A stretch of 64,000 nt of DNA from 13-2-20CM-66-19 sp963824395 (GCA_963824395.1 CAWGPF010000001.1:248001-312000); one strand, 5' to 3'; positions 6,766 through 16,311 are shown, counted from the first letter of the stretch. The notes: generated by a model from the sequence alone, not told the origin. Translations and numbers: made by a program.

Positions 6766-7749
6766 TCAGGCCTGAGCTTTGCCTTGAGGACGTGAGGCGC
6801 GGCGCTCGGCAAGGGCGCGCTCGACCTGCTCGGTGATGCGGGTGGCGGTCTCAAGCGCCCGCAGGCCCGCTTCCCCGGAGACGACCGGGGCGCTGCCGGC
6901 ACGGATGCAGGCGAGGAAGGAGTCGATTTCCGCCTTCAGCGCATCCCCGGGCTCAAGACTCTGCTCCTCGATGCTCACCGGCAGCGCGCTCGCCGCATCC
7001 CCCGGGGCGCGCTTCCTGATGACGGTGAGGATCTTCTGCTGCAGGTCGAGGGAGAGGTAGGCGTCGTCCTCGAACACGCGCATCTTGCGCTCCGTCTTCA
7101 GGCTCACGCGCGAGGCGGTGGCATTGCAGACGCAGCCATTGGCGAAGCGGATGCGCGCGTTGGCGATGTCGATCTCATCGGAGAACACCGGCGTGCCGAT
7201 CGCATCGATGCCGCTGATGGGCGCGCCGACGATGGTCTGCACGATGTCGATGTCGTGGATCATGAGGTCGAGCACCACGTTCACGTCCGTGCCCCGCTCA
7301 CGGTAGGGAGCCAGGCGGTGGCACTCGATGAAACGCGGCGATTTCAGGTGCGGCTCGGCCGCGAGGATCGCGGAGTTGAAGCGCTCCAGGTGCCCCACCT
7401 GCAGGATGCGCCCGCAGCGCGCCGCGAGCGCGATGAGCTCGCGGGCCTCGGCGGCGGCCTCGGTGATCGGCTTCTCCACGAGCACGTGCGCACCGCCGTT
7501 CAGGCAGTCGCGTGCCACCGGGAAGTGCAGCGGCGTCGGAGTGACGACGCTCACCGCGTCCACGTGCCCGAGGAGCTCCCGATAGTCGGCGAAGGCGCGC
7601 GTGCCAAGCTCGGCCGCAACCGCATCGCGGGCCTCGCGGCGTTCGTCGGCGACGCCGACGAGCTCGCAGTCCGCCGCGGCGGCGTATTTCTGCGCATGAA
7701 AGCGTCCGAGATAGCCGACACCGATGACCGCGGTTCTGATTTTCTGCAT
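6766..7749 (-). CDS. Gfo/Idh/MocA family NAD(P)-dependent oxidoreductase
   Basis: The 327-residue product begins with a Rossmann nucleotide-binding motif (IRTAVIGVGYLGRFHAQ, GxGxxG). It carries the family EKPIT motif with its catalytic lysine and the downstream HDIDI segment in the substrate domain. VGHLERFNSAI and HRLAPYRERGTDVNVVLDLMIHDIDI resemble oxidoreductases found beside lipid A genes (GnnA-like UDP-GlcNAc 3-dehydrogenases), but no lipid A gene is nearby, so the substrate is open. I chose the ATG at 7749 because translation then starts directly at the Rossmann strand; the upstream extension overlaps the divergent gene at 7820. No partner aminotransferase is seen. Confidence 0.82.
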   Translation of the reverse strand: MQKIRTAVIGVGYLGRFHAQKYAAAADCELVGVADERREARDAVAAELGTRAFADYRELLGHVDAVSVVTPTPLHFPVARDCLNGGAHVLVEKPITEAAAEARELIALAARCGRILQVGHLERFNSAILAAEPHLKSPRFIECHRLAPYRERGTDVNVVLDLMIHDIDIVQTIVGAPISGIDAIGTPVFSDEIDIANARIRFANGCVCNATASRVSLKTERKMRVFEDDAYLSLDLQQKILTVIRKRAPGDAASALPVSIEEQSLEPGDALKAEIDSFLACIRAGSAPVVSGEAGLRALETATRITEQVERALAERRASRPQGKAQA

Positions 7750-7819
7750 GAGGACGCTATTATGCGCGGTCCGTGCGGCCGCGCCGCGCCGTAGCCTCGC
7801 GCTCAAGGAACCCCACCCC

Positions 7820-8173
7820 ATGCCCGCCCCCCCGCCCCCGGAACGCTCCGACGCCGCCCGCGGCCCCCTGCAGCGCCTGCGCGCGCTCACGGGCCCCCAG
7901 CGCGCCGTGATCCTGTACGCGCTCGCGCTGCTGTTCGGGGTGCTCATCGTGCCGCTGCTGATCTGGCTCATCGGCAACCGCGTGCTCGGGCCCTACACCC
8001 AGGGCCAGAACACCCATGCCGGCCCTGTGGCGCTGCTGGCGGACTTCTTCCAGGGCCTGGTGCATGGCTCGGCGGTCTTCTGGGCCGTCGCCCTGGGGCC
8101 GCTGGGGGTGCTGCTGCTGCTGCGCCTGTTCCTGCGCGGCCTGAGGGCCCTGCCGCGCGCCGGTCACGGCTGA
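7820..8173 (+). CDS. Small inner-membrane protein, unknown function
   Basis: I do not recognise this 117-residue product. A Pro-rich, charged N-terminus is followed by two hydrophobic helices: about residues 30-52 (VILYALALLFGVLIVPLLIW) and about 82-106 (VFWAVALGPLGVLLLLRLFL). The short basic tail suggests a cytoplasmic C-terminus. AAGGAA lies nine bases before the ATG, supporting the start. It is divergent from the oxidoreductase gene and convergent with the next small membrane-protein gene. Confidence 0.65.
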   Translation: MPAPPPPERSDAARGPLQRLRALTGPQRAVILYALALLFGVLIVPLLIWLIGNRVLGPYTQGQNTHAGPVALLADFFQGLVHGSAVFWAVALGPLGVLLLLRLFLRGLRALPRAGHG

Positions 8174-8199
8174 CGGACGGCGCTTTAACTTACTTCAGC

Positions 8200-8487
8200 T
8201 TACTTCGGCCAGTAGGCCCAGACTGCGGCCGCGAAGGCCCCGAGCGTGGCCAGGTGCACGGCCTTGGCCCAGGGGCGCCCGCGCATCTCCGCGTACAGGC
8301 TGGCGCCGGCGATGGCCGAAAAGACCCCGAAAACGGCGATCGCCTTCAGCAGCGCCGGGTGCTCGGGGGCGAAGCGGGCCTCCTCGGCCGGCAGGAACAG
8401 TATGGTAATGAAGGTCAGCGCGAGCCCGATGGTGAGGGCCAGGGCCGAGCCGGTCAGGATCGCCAGAAGTGCTGCCAGCGGCCGCAT
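8200..8487 (-). CDS. Small inner-membrane protein, unknown function
   Basis: This 95-residue product has about three hydrophobic segments. LAALLAILTGSALALTIGLAL runs into a second (FITILFL), a middle helix AIAVFGVFSAIAGASLY follows, and a C-terminal helix ends WAYWPK. There is no recognisable catalytic motif. It is divergent from prc with an 87-bp gap. Composition and length fit a genuine small membrane protein, but the family is unknown to me. Confidence 0.6.
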   Translation of the reverse strand: MRPLAALLAILTGSALALTIGLALTFITILFLPAEEARFAPEHPALLKAIAVFGVFSAIAGASLYAEMRGRPWAKAVHLATLGAFAAAVWAYWPK

Positions 8488-8574
8488 AGTGATTGTGAGA
8501 CCTGTACTTGCTAAAAACGAACCGCACGCTCTAGCCTTGCTCTAAGAGTCTACCGAACCAGCGAGTCCTTAAAG

Positions 8575-10692
8575 ATGCCCTTAGTCCTGCGCCGTTCCTC
8601 CGGGTGGATAACCGCCGCCGTCATCACCCTGGCGGCCCTGGTGCTGGCCGGCTCCGTTCAGGTCCCGGCGAGCACCTCGATCCTGCCCCCCGGGGCCATC
8701 GCGCCCACCGAGGCGCAGCGCGCCACCGCGCGCAAGATCGGTCGCATCCTCGAGGAGGCGCACTACAGCCGCGCGGCGCTCGATGACAAGATGTCCGATG
8801 TCATCTATCAGCGCTACCTTGAGTCCCTCGACGGGCAGAAAAGTTACTTTCTGCAAAGCGACATCAACGACTTCAACGCCTACCGCTTTCTCTTCGATGA
8901 CATGATCCGCACCGGGGACATCGACCCCGCCTACCTCATGTTCGCACGCTTCCAGCAGCGCAACCGCGAACGCATCGAGCATGCGATCGCGCTCTTGAAC
9001 ACCGAGCCTGACTGGACGCTGAACGAGAGCTTCGACTTCGACCGCAGCAAGAGCGGCTGGATCAGCGACCCGGCGCAGCTCGATGAGCTGTGGAGAAAGC
9101 GCGTCAAGAACGATGCACTGTCCTTGATGCTCACCGGTAAGCAGTGGCCGGAAGTGGCGGACCTGCTGCGCAAGCGCTACGAGCGCGTCCTCAAGCGCGT
9201 CGACCAGGTGAGCCCTGACGATGTATTCGAGAACCTGATGAACGCCTACGCGCGCGCCTTCGATCCGCACTCGAGTTACTTCTCGCCGCGTTCCTCCGAG
9301 GAATACCGCATCCAGATGAGCCTCAATTACGAGGGCATCGGGGCGTCGCTGGCGATCGCGGATGACTACGTCACCATCATGAGCGTGCTCGAGGGCGGAC
9401 CGGCGGCGGTCGCCGGCACCCTCACCGTGAACGATCGCATCGTCGGGGTCGGCCAGGGCAAGGATGGCGCCTTCCAGGACGTCATCGGCTGGCGCCTCGA
9501 TGATGTGGTGCAGCTGATCCGCGGCAAGGCCGGCACCGTCGTGCGCCTGCAGGTGCTGCCGGCCGGCGCAGCGCCCGGCACCCCGGAGAAGGTGCTGGAG
9601 TTCACCCGCAACCAGGTGACGCTCGAGGCGCAGGCCGCGCACAAGGAAGTCAAGACCATCGTGCGCAATGGCCGCACGCTCAAGATCGGCGTCATCACGG
9701 TGCCGGGCTTCTACCGCGACGTCGCCGCCGAGAACGCCGGCGACAAGAACTATCGCAGCACCACGCGTGACGTCGCGAAGCTGCTGGCAGATCTCAAGGG
9801 CGAGAACATCGACGGCCTGGTGCTCGACCTGCGCAACGACGGCGGCGGCTACCTGCCGGAGGCGACCGAGCTCACCGGGCTGTTCATCGACCACGGGCCG
9901 GTGGTGCAGGTGCGCGACACCAGCGGGCGCCTCGAGGTGCTCGATGACCCCGAGACGCGCGCCGCCTATGACGGCCCGCTCGCCGTGCTGGTGGACCGCC
10001 TGAGCGCCTCGGCCTCCGAGATCTTCGCGGGCGCCATCCAGGACTACCACCGCGGCCTCATCCTCGGCCAGACCACCTTCGGCAAGGGCACGGTGCAGAG
10101 CCTCATGCCGCTCGACCGCTACTCCTCCAAGCCGACCAGCGGCCAGCTCACCGTGACCATCGGCAAGTTCTACCGCGTCACGGGCGAGAGCACGCAGCAT
10201 CGCGGGGTCGCGCCGGACGTGCCGCTCGCTTCCGCCATCGACACCAAGGAGATCGGCGAGAGCGCGCTGGAGTCGGCGCTCCCCTGGGACCGCATCGCGG
10301 GTGTCCCTTTCAAGGCGAGCGCCGGCACCGCCGCCGCGCCGGCGCCGGCGGCGTTCGCCACCGAAGAGGACCTGCGCGCGCAGCACGATCCGGATTACCG
10401 GTGGCTGGTCTCGGACATCGCCGCCCTTGACTCGGCGCGCGACCAGAAGAGCGTCTCCTTGAACCTCAAGGTACGCCGCGAGGAGCGCACCCGCATCGAC
10501 AAGGAGCGCCTGGAGCGCGAGAACAGCCGCCGCGCGGCCAAGAACCTGTCGCCCTACAAGAGCGTCGAGGAGCTCGACAAGGCCAAGGACACCACCGACG
10601 TGGTGCTCGATCAGGCGAGCCAGGTGATGGCGGACGTCGTGACGGGCGTGCGCCCGGCGACCGTGCAGCAGAAGACCGCCCGCAGCGGCTGA
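8575..10692 (+). CDS. prc: Prc (Tsp), periplasmic carboxy-terminal processing protease
   Basis: Prc degrades periplasmic and lipoprotein substrates from their C-termini and, in relatives, controls peptidoglycan hydrolases. The 705-residue product has an N-terminal signal anchor (about residues 11-27) and an N-terminal helical domain with the DPHSSYFSP pattern. A PDZ domain follows at about residues 235-330. The S41 protease core contains LVLDLRNDGGGYLPEA, catalytic S479 in SASASEIFAGA and K504 in FGKGTVQSL, 25 residues apart as in E. coli. The C-terminal DUF3340-like region with its basic helix is present. Length is near the 680-residue E. coli enzyme. No ribosome site better than weak is visible before the ATG. 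Confidence 0.95.
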   Translation: MPLVLRRSSGWITAAVITLAALVLAGSVQVPASTSILPPGAIAPTEAQRATARKIGRILEEAHYSRAALDDKMSDVIYQRYLESLDGQKSYFLQSDINDFNAYRFLFDDMIRTGDIDPAYLMFARFQQRNRERIEHAIALLNTEPDWTLNESFDFDRSKSGWISDPAQLDELWRKRVKNDALSLMLTGKQWPEVADLLRKRYERVLKRVDQVSPDDVFENLMNAYARAFDPHSSYFSPRSSEEYRIQMSLNYEGIGASLAIADDYVTIMSVLEGGPAAVAGTLTVNDRIVGVGQGKDGAFQDVIGWRLDDVVQLIRGKAGTVVRLQVLPAGAAPGTPEKVLEFTRNQVTLEAQAAHKEVKTIVRNGRTLKIGVITVPGFYRDVAAENAGDKNYRSTTRDVAKLLADLKGENIDGLVLDLRNDGGGYLPEATELTGLFIDHGPVVQVRDTSGRLEVLDDPETRAAYDGPLAVLVDRLSASASEIFAGAIQDYHRGLILGQTTFGKGTVQSLMPLDRYSSKPTSGQLTVTIGKFYRVTGESTQHRGVAPDVPLASAIDTKEIGESALESALPWDRIAGVPFKASAGTAAAPAPAAFATEEDLRAQHDPDYRWLVSDIAALDSARDQKSVSLNLKVRREERTRIDKERLERENSRRAAKNLSPYKSVEELDKAKDTTDVVLDQASQVMADVVTGVRPATVQQKTARSG

Positions 10693-10724
10693 GCACTCAG
10701 CGCGCCGCGGCGCGCGCCCAAGGG

Positions 10725-11792
10725 TCAGCGCATCAGTACCCGGAACAGGTCCCAAGTGTCATCGGCGAGCACGTTCGGCAGGCGCCTGGCGTGCGCACCG
10801 AGCGGGGCGAGTTCAAGGATGTCCCCTTCCGAGAGCGCGATCGAGTCGGCCAGCGGCGAGCCGTCGTTGGCGGTACGGTAGCGCGCGACGCGCTGCAGGC
10901 GCTCGCCGCGCGCGCGGATCTCCTCGGCAAGCCCTGCGCGCTCCTCGATCAGCTTCTGCGCGCGCGCGATTTCTCCCATCAGCAGCACGCACTCCTTCGG
11001 GATGCCGTAGGTGTCGGCCGCCTCGCGCCGGCTGGTCGCCTCGCGGGCGAGCTCCAGGAGCGCCGTCTTCAGCGGCGCCACGCGCAGGCACAGCACCTCC
11101 GCGTAGGCGATGGCGGCAAGGTTGATGGAGCGGCGCGCCCCGAGTGACAGTCCGGGGAACTCCGGCGCCGCCTGGTGGCTTAAGTCCGCGAGCACCGCCT
11201 GGGCGGCCGCGAGCGCGCCTTGCGCCTCGGCGAACTGCGCCTGCGCGGCGTGGACGCGCTTCTCCAGTGCGCGGCGCTTGAAGTAGTGCCAGAAGCGCCC
11301 GAGCCGGGCGCGCTCGCCCTCAAGTTCGCTGACCTGCGCGGCCGCCTCATCGTGCAGCCCCTGCGCGGCGTGCAGCTGGCGCTCGGCCGACTGGCGCTGC
11401 GCGAACTGCGCGCGGTTGTGCTGGGCGAGGTGCACGCGGCGCTCGCGCTCGTCCTGCTGGCGCGTGAGATCGGCCACGAACTGCGTGAGCAGCTCACGCC
11501 CGCACTGCCAGAAGCGCCGCAGCTGGTAGAACACCAGCGCCCCGTACGCGGTCTCAGGCACCGCCAGGCGCCCCTCGAGGGTGTGCAGCATCTCCTGGAC
11601 GCGCTGCGTGGCGCCCTCCTGCTGCTTGATCAGGTCCTTGAGACGAAAGGTCTCGTCCTGCAGGCCACCGTAGGCCTTCTTCAGCTCCGCGCGGTTGCGG
11701 AACAGTTCGAGCACCCGGTGATCTTCATCGGGTGCGGGACGCTCCGCGCGCAGGCTGAGTTTAAGAAATCCGAGTTGTCGCAGCGCCTTCAT
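10725..11792 (-). CDS. Coiled-coil protein of unknown function
   Basis: I do not recognise a family in this 355-residue product. The first roughly 220 residues are heptad-like and charged (ELKKAYGGLQDETFRLKDL, GLHDEAAAQVSELEGERARL, LEKRVHAAQAQFAEAQGAL), consistent with long coiled coils and no signal peptide. The C-terminal third is more globular (GARRSINLAAIAYAEVLCLRV, TYGIPKECVLLMGEIARAQ). Start ATG 11792 has no strong ribosome site. It lies just downstream of the DUF1249 gene on the same strand (28-bp gap), so they may be co-transcribed. It is convergent with prc. Confidence 0.6.
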   Translation of the reverse strand: MKALRQLGFLKLSLRAERPAPDEDHRVLELFRNRAELKKAYGGLQDETFRLKDLIKQQEGATQRVQEMLHTLEGRLAVPETAYGALVFYQLRRFWQCGRELLTQFVADLTRQQDERERRVHLAQHNRAQFAQRQSAERQLHAAQGLHDEAAAQVSELEGERARLGRFWHYFKRRALEKRVHAAQAQFAEAQGALAAAQAVLADLSHQAAPEFPGLSLGARRSINLAAIAYAEVLCLRVAPLKTALLELAREATSRREAADTYGIPKECVLLMGEIARAQKLIEERAGLAEEIRARGERLQRVARYRTANDGSPLADSIALSEGDILELAPLGAHARRLPNVLADDTWDLFRVLMR

Positions 11793-11820
11793 GAGAAGTG
11801 TGGCGGCGTACCGCCCCTTC

Positions 11821-12318
11821 TCAGGCGCCGGTGTCGGACCCCGAGCTGGCTGAGAAGCGATGGCCCCGCTCCACGCAGTATTCCAGCCACTTGTTTAACA
11901 TCACGTTGCGGGCCCAGCGCTGATCCAGTTCACGCTCCGCGCGGCTGCGCAGCGCCTGCAGCAGCGGCTGGCTGTGGACGTCCGCCCACTGCTGGGCCTC
12001 GACCAGGTGGGCATCGTGGTAGATGCGCACCCGCATGTCGGGGTACTTGAGCGCGCCATGCGCATCGGGCAGCAGATAGGTAAGGTTTACCGTGCTCGTG
12101 TAGGCGGCGCGCTCGGTCACGGTGAGAACGAGATCACAGTCCGCCGGCACGCCCGAGCGGTACTCGCCCTCAAGGGCTGCGAGCTCGCCGGCGAGCCAGC
12201 CGAGGCGGATGAAGTTGCTCTCGTAAAGACCCATGAGCGCGACGAAGCTGCGCGGGCGCGCACGCCAGGAAACTACGGTCTGTGTATCAGTTGCGAGCAC
12301 GCCCCGACTATAACGCAC
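11821..12318 (-). CDS. DUF1249 family protein (YqiB-like)
   Basis: The product (165 residues from GTG 12318, or 159 from GTG 12300) shows the DUF1249 pattern: FVALMGLYESNFIRLGWL, DLVLTVTERAAYTSTVNLTYL, the YPDMRVRIYHDAHLVEAQQW block and the C-terminal LNKWLEYCVERGHRF. These align by eye with E. coli YqiB, whose function is not established. A TATAAT (12434-12429 on the minus strand) in the upstream gap could be its -10 element. It is followed by the coiled-coil gene. Confidence 0.8.
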   Translation of the reverse strand: MRYSRGVLATDTQTVVSWRARPRSFVALMGLYESNFIRLGWLAGELAALEGEYRSGVPADCDLVLTVTERAAYTSTVNLTYLLPDAHGALKYPDMRVRIYHDAHLVEAQQWADVHSQPLLQALRSRAERELDQRWARNVMLNKWLEYCVERGHRFSASSGSDTGA

Positions 12319-12455
12319 GAGGCTCGCACTGCAAGCCGATCAGCATCGGTATTTGCACGCCCGGGGCGCGCCGGGCAGCGCCTGCAAAATCCGTGCGACG
12401 TCACATGAGCGCGCGTGCACGTGTCACAATTATACTCCCGCACGCGCGGCGCGTT

Positions 12456-13277
12456 TCAGGGGCGCAGGCGCCGCTCGATGCCGGTGGTGCTGAGGATGCG
12501 GCTCGCGATCTCCTCGATCGAGGACTCGGAAGTGTCCAGCCAGGGAATGGCGTAGCGCGCGAACAGCGCTTCCGCGGCGCGCAGTTCATAGGTCACCTGC
12601 GGCGCTGAGGCGTAGCGGCTGCTCGGGCGACGCTCGTGGCGGATCTGCTGCAGCCGCTCCGGCTTGATCGTGAGCGCATAGAGTTTCTTGCGGAATGACT
12701 CCAGCCGCGCCGGCAGCTTCCCCGCCTCCAGGTCATCCTCGGTGAGCGGGTAGTTGGCGGCGAACACGCCGTACTGGAGCGCAAGGTAGACGCACGTCGG
12801 GGTCTTGCCGACGCGCGACACCCCGGTGAGGATCACGTCCGCGTGCGAGTAGTCCCCGCCCGTGCCGTCATCGTTGGCGAGCGCGAAATTGGTGGCATTG
12901 ATGCGGGTGGTGTAGGCGGCCAGGTCCGCGATGCCGTGCGCGCGGCCGGCGCGGTGGGTGGAGCGGGTGTTGAGTTCACGCTCAAGCGGGCCGACGAAGG
13001 CGGAGAACAGATCGAGGAACAGGGCGTTCGCCTGCACTACCACCGCACGCAGCTCATCCTGCACCAGGGTGCTGAAGACGATCGGGCGTACGCCGGTCTC
13101 CTCGGCGGTGCGGTCGATGCGCCGGACCACCTCGTGCGCCTTGTCAAGGTCTGACACAAATGGCAAAGTCACGGCCCGAAATTCCAGGCCCTCGAACTGC
13201 GTCATGAGGCTGTGGCCCAGCGTTTCCGCGGTCACGCCAGTCTGGTCCGAGACGAAAAAAACGGTTCGACGGCTCAC
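12456..13277 (-). CDS. ppsR: PpsR, bifunctional PEP synthase regulatory protein (DUF299)
   Basis: This kinase/pyrophosphorylase phosphorylates a threonine of PEP synthase with ADP to inactivate it and reverses this with phosphate. The 273-residue product begins TVFFVSDQTGVTAETLG and carries the P-loop-like GVSRVGKT at 152-159, followed by PTCVYLALQYGVFAANYPL, all diagnostic of the family. It is transcribed divergently from its target ppsA with about 96 bp between starts, the standard arrangement, so the two may share a control region. Confidence 0.95.
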   Translation of the reverse strand: MSRRTVFFVSDQTGVTAETLGHSLMTQFEGLEFRAVTLPFVSDLDKAHEVVRRIDRTAEETGVRPIVFSTLVQDELRAVVVQANALFLDLFSAFVGPLERELNTRSTHRAGRAHGIADLAAYTTRINATNFALANDDGTGGDYSHADVILTGVSRVGKTPTCVYLALQYGVFAANYPLTEDDLEAGKLPARLESFRKKLYALTIKPERLQQIRHERRPSSRYASAPQVTYELRAAEALFARYAIPWLDTSESSIEEIASRILSTTGIERRLRP

Positions 13278-13373
13278 GGCTTACAGGATAATTGCGCGCC
13301 TTGGGACGATAGTTCCGCAGTGTTTCACCGCGCGCGCCGCCGGGCAAGCGCCCGCGTGATTTCAGGAGCATCA

Positions 13374-15746
13374 TTGAACGCATTCGTCATCCCGTTCGAG
13401 AAGCTGGGAATGCACGATGTCGAAACCGTGGGCGGCAAGAATGCCTCCCTCGGGGAGATGATCGGCTCGCTTACGCGCTTGGGCGTCCAGGTGCCCGGCG
13501 GCTTCGCCACCACCGCGCAGGCCTACCGCGAGTTCCTGCGCCAGGGCGGTCTCGATGAGCGCATCCGCGCTGAGCTTGCCACCCTGGATGTCGATGACGT
13601 CACCAAGCTCGCCGCGAGCGGTGCCCGCATCCGTCAGTGGATCCTGGCGACGCCCTTCCCGCCCGCCTTCGAGGAGGCGGTGCTCACGCAGCTGCGCCTC
13701 ATGTCCGGGGGCACCGAAATTGCGGTCGCGGTGCGCTCCTCGGCCACCGCCGAGGACCTGCCGGAGGCCTCCTTCGCCGGGCAGCAGGAGACCTTCCTCA
13801 ACGTGCGCGGGGAGGCGGACGTGCTGCGGGCCATGCACGAGGTATTCGCCTCGCTCTTCAACGACCGCGCCATCTCCTACCGCGTGCACCAGAACTTCGA
13901 CCACAGCGCGGTGGCACTCTCGGCGGGCGTGCAGCACATGGTGCGCAGCGACCTCGGCGCCAGCGGGGTCATGTTCACCCTCGACACTGACTCCGGCTTC
14001 CGCGACGTCGTCTTCATCACCGCCGCGTGGGGCCTGGGGGAGACCGTGGTGCAGGGCGCGGTCAACCCGGATGAGTTCTACCTCTACAAGCCCGCGCTGC
14101 GCGCCGGCAAGCTCGCGGTGCTGCGCCGTAACCTCGGCGAAAAGGCCATCAAGATGGTGTACGCGCCGCCGGGCTCCGCGGCGCGCGTGGCCACCGTGGA
14201 CGTGCCTTCCGCAGAGCGGCGCCGTTTCTGCCTGAGCGATGCGGACCTCGTGACGCTCGCGCGCCAGGCGCTGCTGATCGAGGAGCACTACCAGCGCCCG
14301 ATGGACATTGAGTGGGCGCGCGATGGCGGCTCGGGTGCCATCTACATTCTGCAGGCGCGCCCGGAGACGGTGCAGAGCCGCGCCGGGCGCACCATCCAGC
14401 GCTATCACCTCAAGGGCACCTCGCGGGTGCTCGCCACCGGGCGCAGCATCGGCCAGCGCATCGGCGCGGGCACGGCGCGCGTCATCAAGGACGCCACCGA
14501 GATGGCGCGCGTGCAAAGCGGCGACGTGCTGGTCGCCGACATGACGGACCCGGACTGGGAGCCGGTCATGAAGCGCGCCGCCGCCATCGTCACCAACCGC
14601 GGCGGGCGCACCTGCCATGCGGCCATCATCGCGCGCGAGCTCGGCATCCCGGCCGTGGTCGGCTGCGGGGACGCGACCCAGAAGATCCGCGAGGGCCAGG
14701 AAGTCACCGTGTCGTGCGCGGAAGGCGACACCGGACACGTCTACGAGGGGCTGCTCGAGTTCGAGAAGAAGCAGATCGAGCTCGATCACCTGCCGAAGAT
14801 CCCGGTGAAGATCATGATGAACGTCGGCAATCCCGACCGCGCCTTCGACTTCGCCGCCATCCCGCACAATGGCGTGGGCCTGGCGCGCCTGGAATTCATC
14901 ATCAACCGCATGATCGGCGTGCACCCGCGGGCGCTGCTGGAGTTCGACCGCCTCGATGCGGAGCTGCAGGAGCAGATCCGCAACCAGATCGCAGGCTACG
15001 CGGACCCGGTCACCTTCTACGTCGAGAAGCTCGCCGAGGGAGTCGCGCAGATCGCCGCCGCCTTCGCACCCGAGCCGGTGATCGTGCGTCTTTCGGACTT
15101 CAAGTCCAACGAGTACGCGAATCTGATCGGCGGCTCGCGCTACGAGCCGCACGAGGAGAACCCGATGCTCGGCTTCCGCGGTGCCGCGCGTTACACGGAC
15201 GAGAGCTTCCGCCCCTGCTTCGAGCTCGAGTGCCGCGCCATTCGCCGCGTGCGCGAGACCATGGGCCTCACCAACGTGCAGCTGATGGTGCCGTTCGTGC
15301 GCAGCGTCGCGGAGGCGCGCGAGGTGACGCAGCTCCTTACCGCGAACGGGCTTGCGCGCGGACTCGAGGGACTCAGGATCATCATGATGTGCGAGCTGCC
15401 CACCAATGCGCTGCTGGCAGAAGACTACCTGGAGTACTTCGACGGCATGTCGATCGGCTCCAACGACATGACGCAGCTCACGCTCGGGCTCGACCGCGAC
15501 TCGGCCATCGTCGCGAAGCACTTTGATGAGCGCGATCCGGCGGTGCGGCGCCTGCTGTCGATGGCGATCACTGCCTGCCGCAAGCAGGGCAAGTACATCG
15601 GCATCTGCGGCCAGGGGCCCTCCGATCACCCCGACCTCGCGCGCTGGCTCCTCGATCAGGGCATCGAGAGCATGTCGCTGAACCCGGATACGGTGGTGGA
15701 GACCTGGCTGTTCCTCGCCAAGCCCGCCACGACGACCCTGAGCTGA
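13374..15746 (+). CDS. ppsA: Phosphoenolpyruvate synthase
   Basis: PpsA converts pyruvate, ATP and water to PEP, AMP and phosphate for gluconeogenesis. I chose the TTG at 13374: AGGAG (13364-13368) sits five bases upstream and the protein then begins NAFVIPFEKLGMHDVETVGGK, giving 790 residues, close to the 792 of E. coli. The ATP-grasp domain is followed by the phosphohistidine domain with H415 in GGRTCHAAIIARELGIPAVVG. The PEP-binding barrel carries LSDFKSNEYANLIGG and the C-terminal GQGPSDHPD with its reactive cysteine. Regulation by PpsR would act on the threonine two residues before H415. Confidence 0.97.
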   Translation: MNAFVIPFEKLGMHDVETVGGKNASLGEMIGSLTRLGVQVPGGFATTAQAYREFLRQGGLDERIRAELATLDVDDVTKLAASGARIRQWILATPFPPAFEEAVLTQLRLMSGGTEIAVAVRSSATAEDLPEASFAGQQETFLNVRGEADVLRAMHEVFASLFNDRAISYRVHQNFDHSAVALSAGVQHMVRSDLGASGVMFTLDTDSGFRDVVFITAAWGLGETVVQGAVNPDEFYLYKPALRAGKLAVLRRNLGEKAIKMVYAPPGSAARVATVDVPSAERRRFCLSDADLVTLARQALLIEEHYQRPMDIEWARDGGSGAIYILQARPETVQSRAGRTIQRYHLKGTSRVLATGRSIGQRIGAGTARVIKDATEMARVQSGDVLVADMTDPDWEPVMKRAAAIVTNRGGRTCHAAIIARELGIPAVVGCGDATQKIREGQEVTVSCAEGDTGHVYEGLLEFEKKQIELDHLPKIPVKIMMNVGNPDRAFDFAAIPHNGVGLARLEFIINRMIGVHPRALLEFDRLDAELQEQIRNQIAGYADPVTFYVEKLAEGVAQIAAAFAPEPVIVRLSDFKSNEYANLIGGSRYEPHEENPMLGFRGAARYTDESFRPCFELECRAIRRVRETMGLTNVQLMVPFVRSVAEAREVTQLLTANGLARGLEGLRIIMMCELPTNALLAEDYLEYFDGMSIGSNDMTQLTLGLDRDSAIVAKHFDERDPAVRRLLSMAITACRKQGKYIGICGQGPSDHPDLARWLLDQGIESMSLNPDTVVETWLFLAKPATTTLS

Positions 15747-15750
15747 AAAA

Positions 15751-16311
15751 CTAGAGGGCGCCGCCGAAGGCGGGCGCGAAGAGCCTGGCGCGGTAGTGGC
15801 GCAGCTCCCGGATCGACTCCTGGATGTCGGCCAGCGCCAGGTGCGCCCCCTGCTTCACGAATCCCTCGCACACCCCCGGCGCCCAGCGGCGCGCCAGCTC
15901 CTTGAGCGTGGAGACATCGAGGTTGCGGTAATGGAAGAAGCGCTCAAGCTCGGGCATCCAGCGCGCCAGAAACCGGCGGTCCTGGCAGATGCTGTTGCCG
16001 CACATGGGCGAGGCGCCGGCGTTCACGAGCGGCGCCAGGAACGCAAGCGTGCGCTGCTGCGCCTCGGCGACCGTCACGCTGCTCGCGCGCACCCGGGCGA
16101 TGAGGCCCGAGGAGCCGTGCTGGCGCTGGTTCCAGCTGTCCATGCGGCCTAAGACCTCCTCGCTCTGGTGGATGGCGAGCACCGGGCCTTCGCCGAGCAC
16201 GTTCAGTTCCTTGTCGGTCACCACGGTCGCGATCTCGATGATCGAGTCAGAGTCGGGCTTAAGTCCCGTCATCTCCAGATCGATCCAGATGAGATTCTCG
16301 GCGCTCGGCAT
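15751..16311 (-). CDS. orn: Oligoribonuclease
   Basis: Orn is the DEDDh 3'-5' exonuclease that degrades di- to pentaribonucleotides, including the pGpG product of c-di-GMP breakdown. The 186-residue product shows WIDLEMTGL (first Asp-Glu pair), CGNSICQDRRFLARWMPELE, LDVSTLKELARRW and the C-terminal HLALADIQESIRELRHYR with the catalytic His-x4-Asp. The ATG at 16311 gives a standard N-terminus; the frame is open to 16347. It is convergent with ppsA (four-base gap) and divergent from rsgA, a conserved pairing. Confidence 0.96.
   Translation of the reverse strand: MPSAENLIWIDLEMTGLKPDSDSIIEIATVVTDKELNVLGEGPVLAIHQSEEVLGRMDSWNQRQHGSSGLIARVRASSVTVAEAQQRTLAFLAPLVNAGASPMCGNSICQDRRFLARWMPELERFFHYRNLDVSTLKELARRWAPGVCEGFVKQGAHLALADIQESIRELRHYRARLFAPAFGGAL

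Noticed and set aside
13371..15629. 752-residue open frame antisense to ppsA, and similar long antisense frames over prc (8581-10755), dnaX (19470-21740), the M48 protease (25696-27324) and sppA (48391-50238)
   Set aside because: These are shadows caused by high GC and codon bias. They show no conserved motifs, are low in complexity (Ala, Arg, Gly, His rich), and lie opposite well-identified genes.
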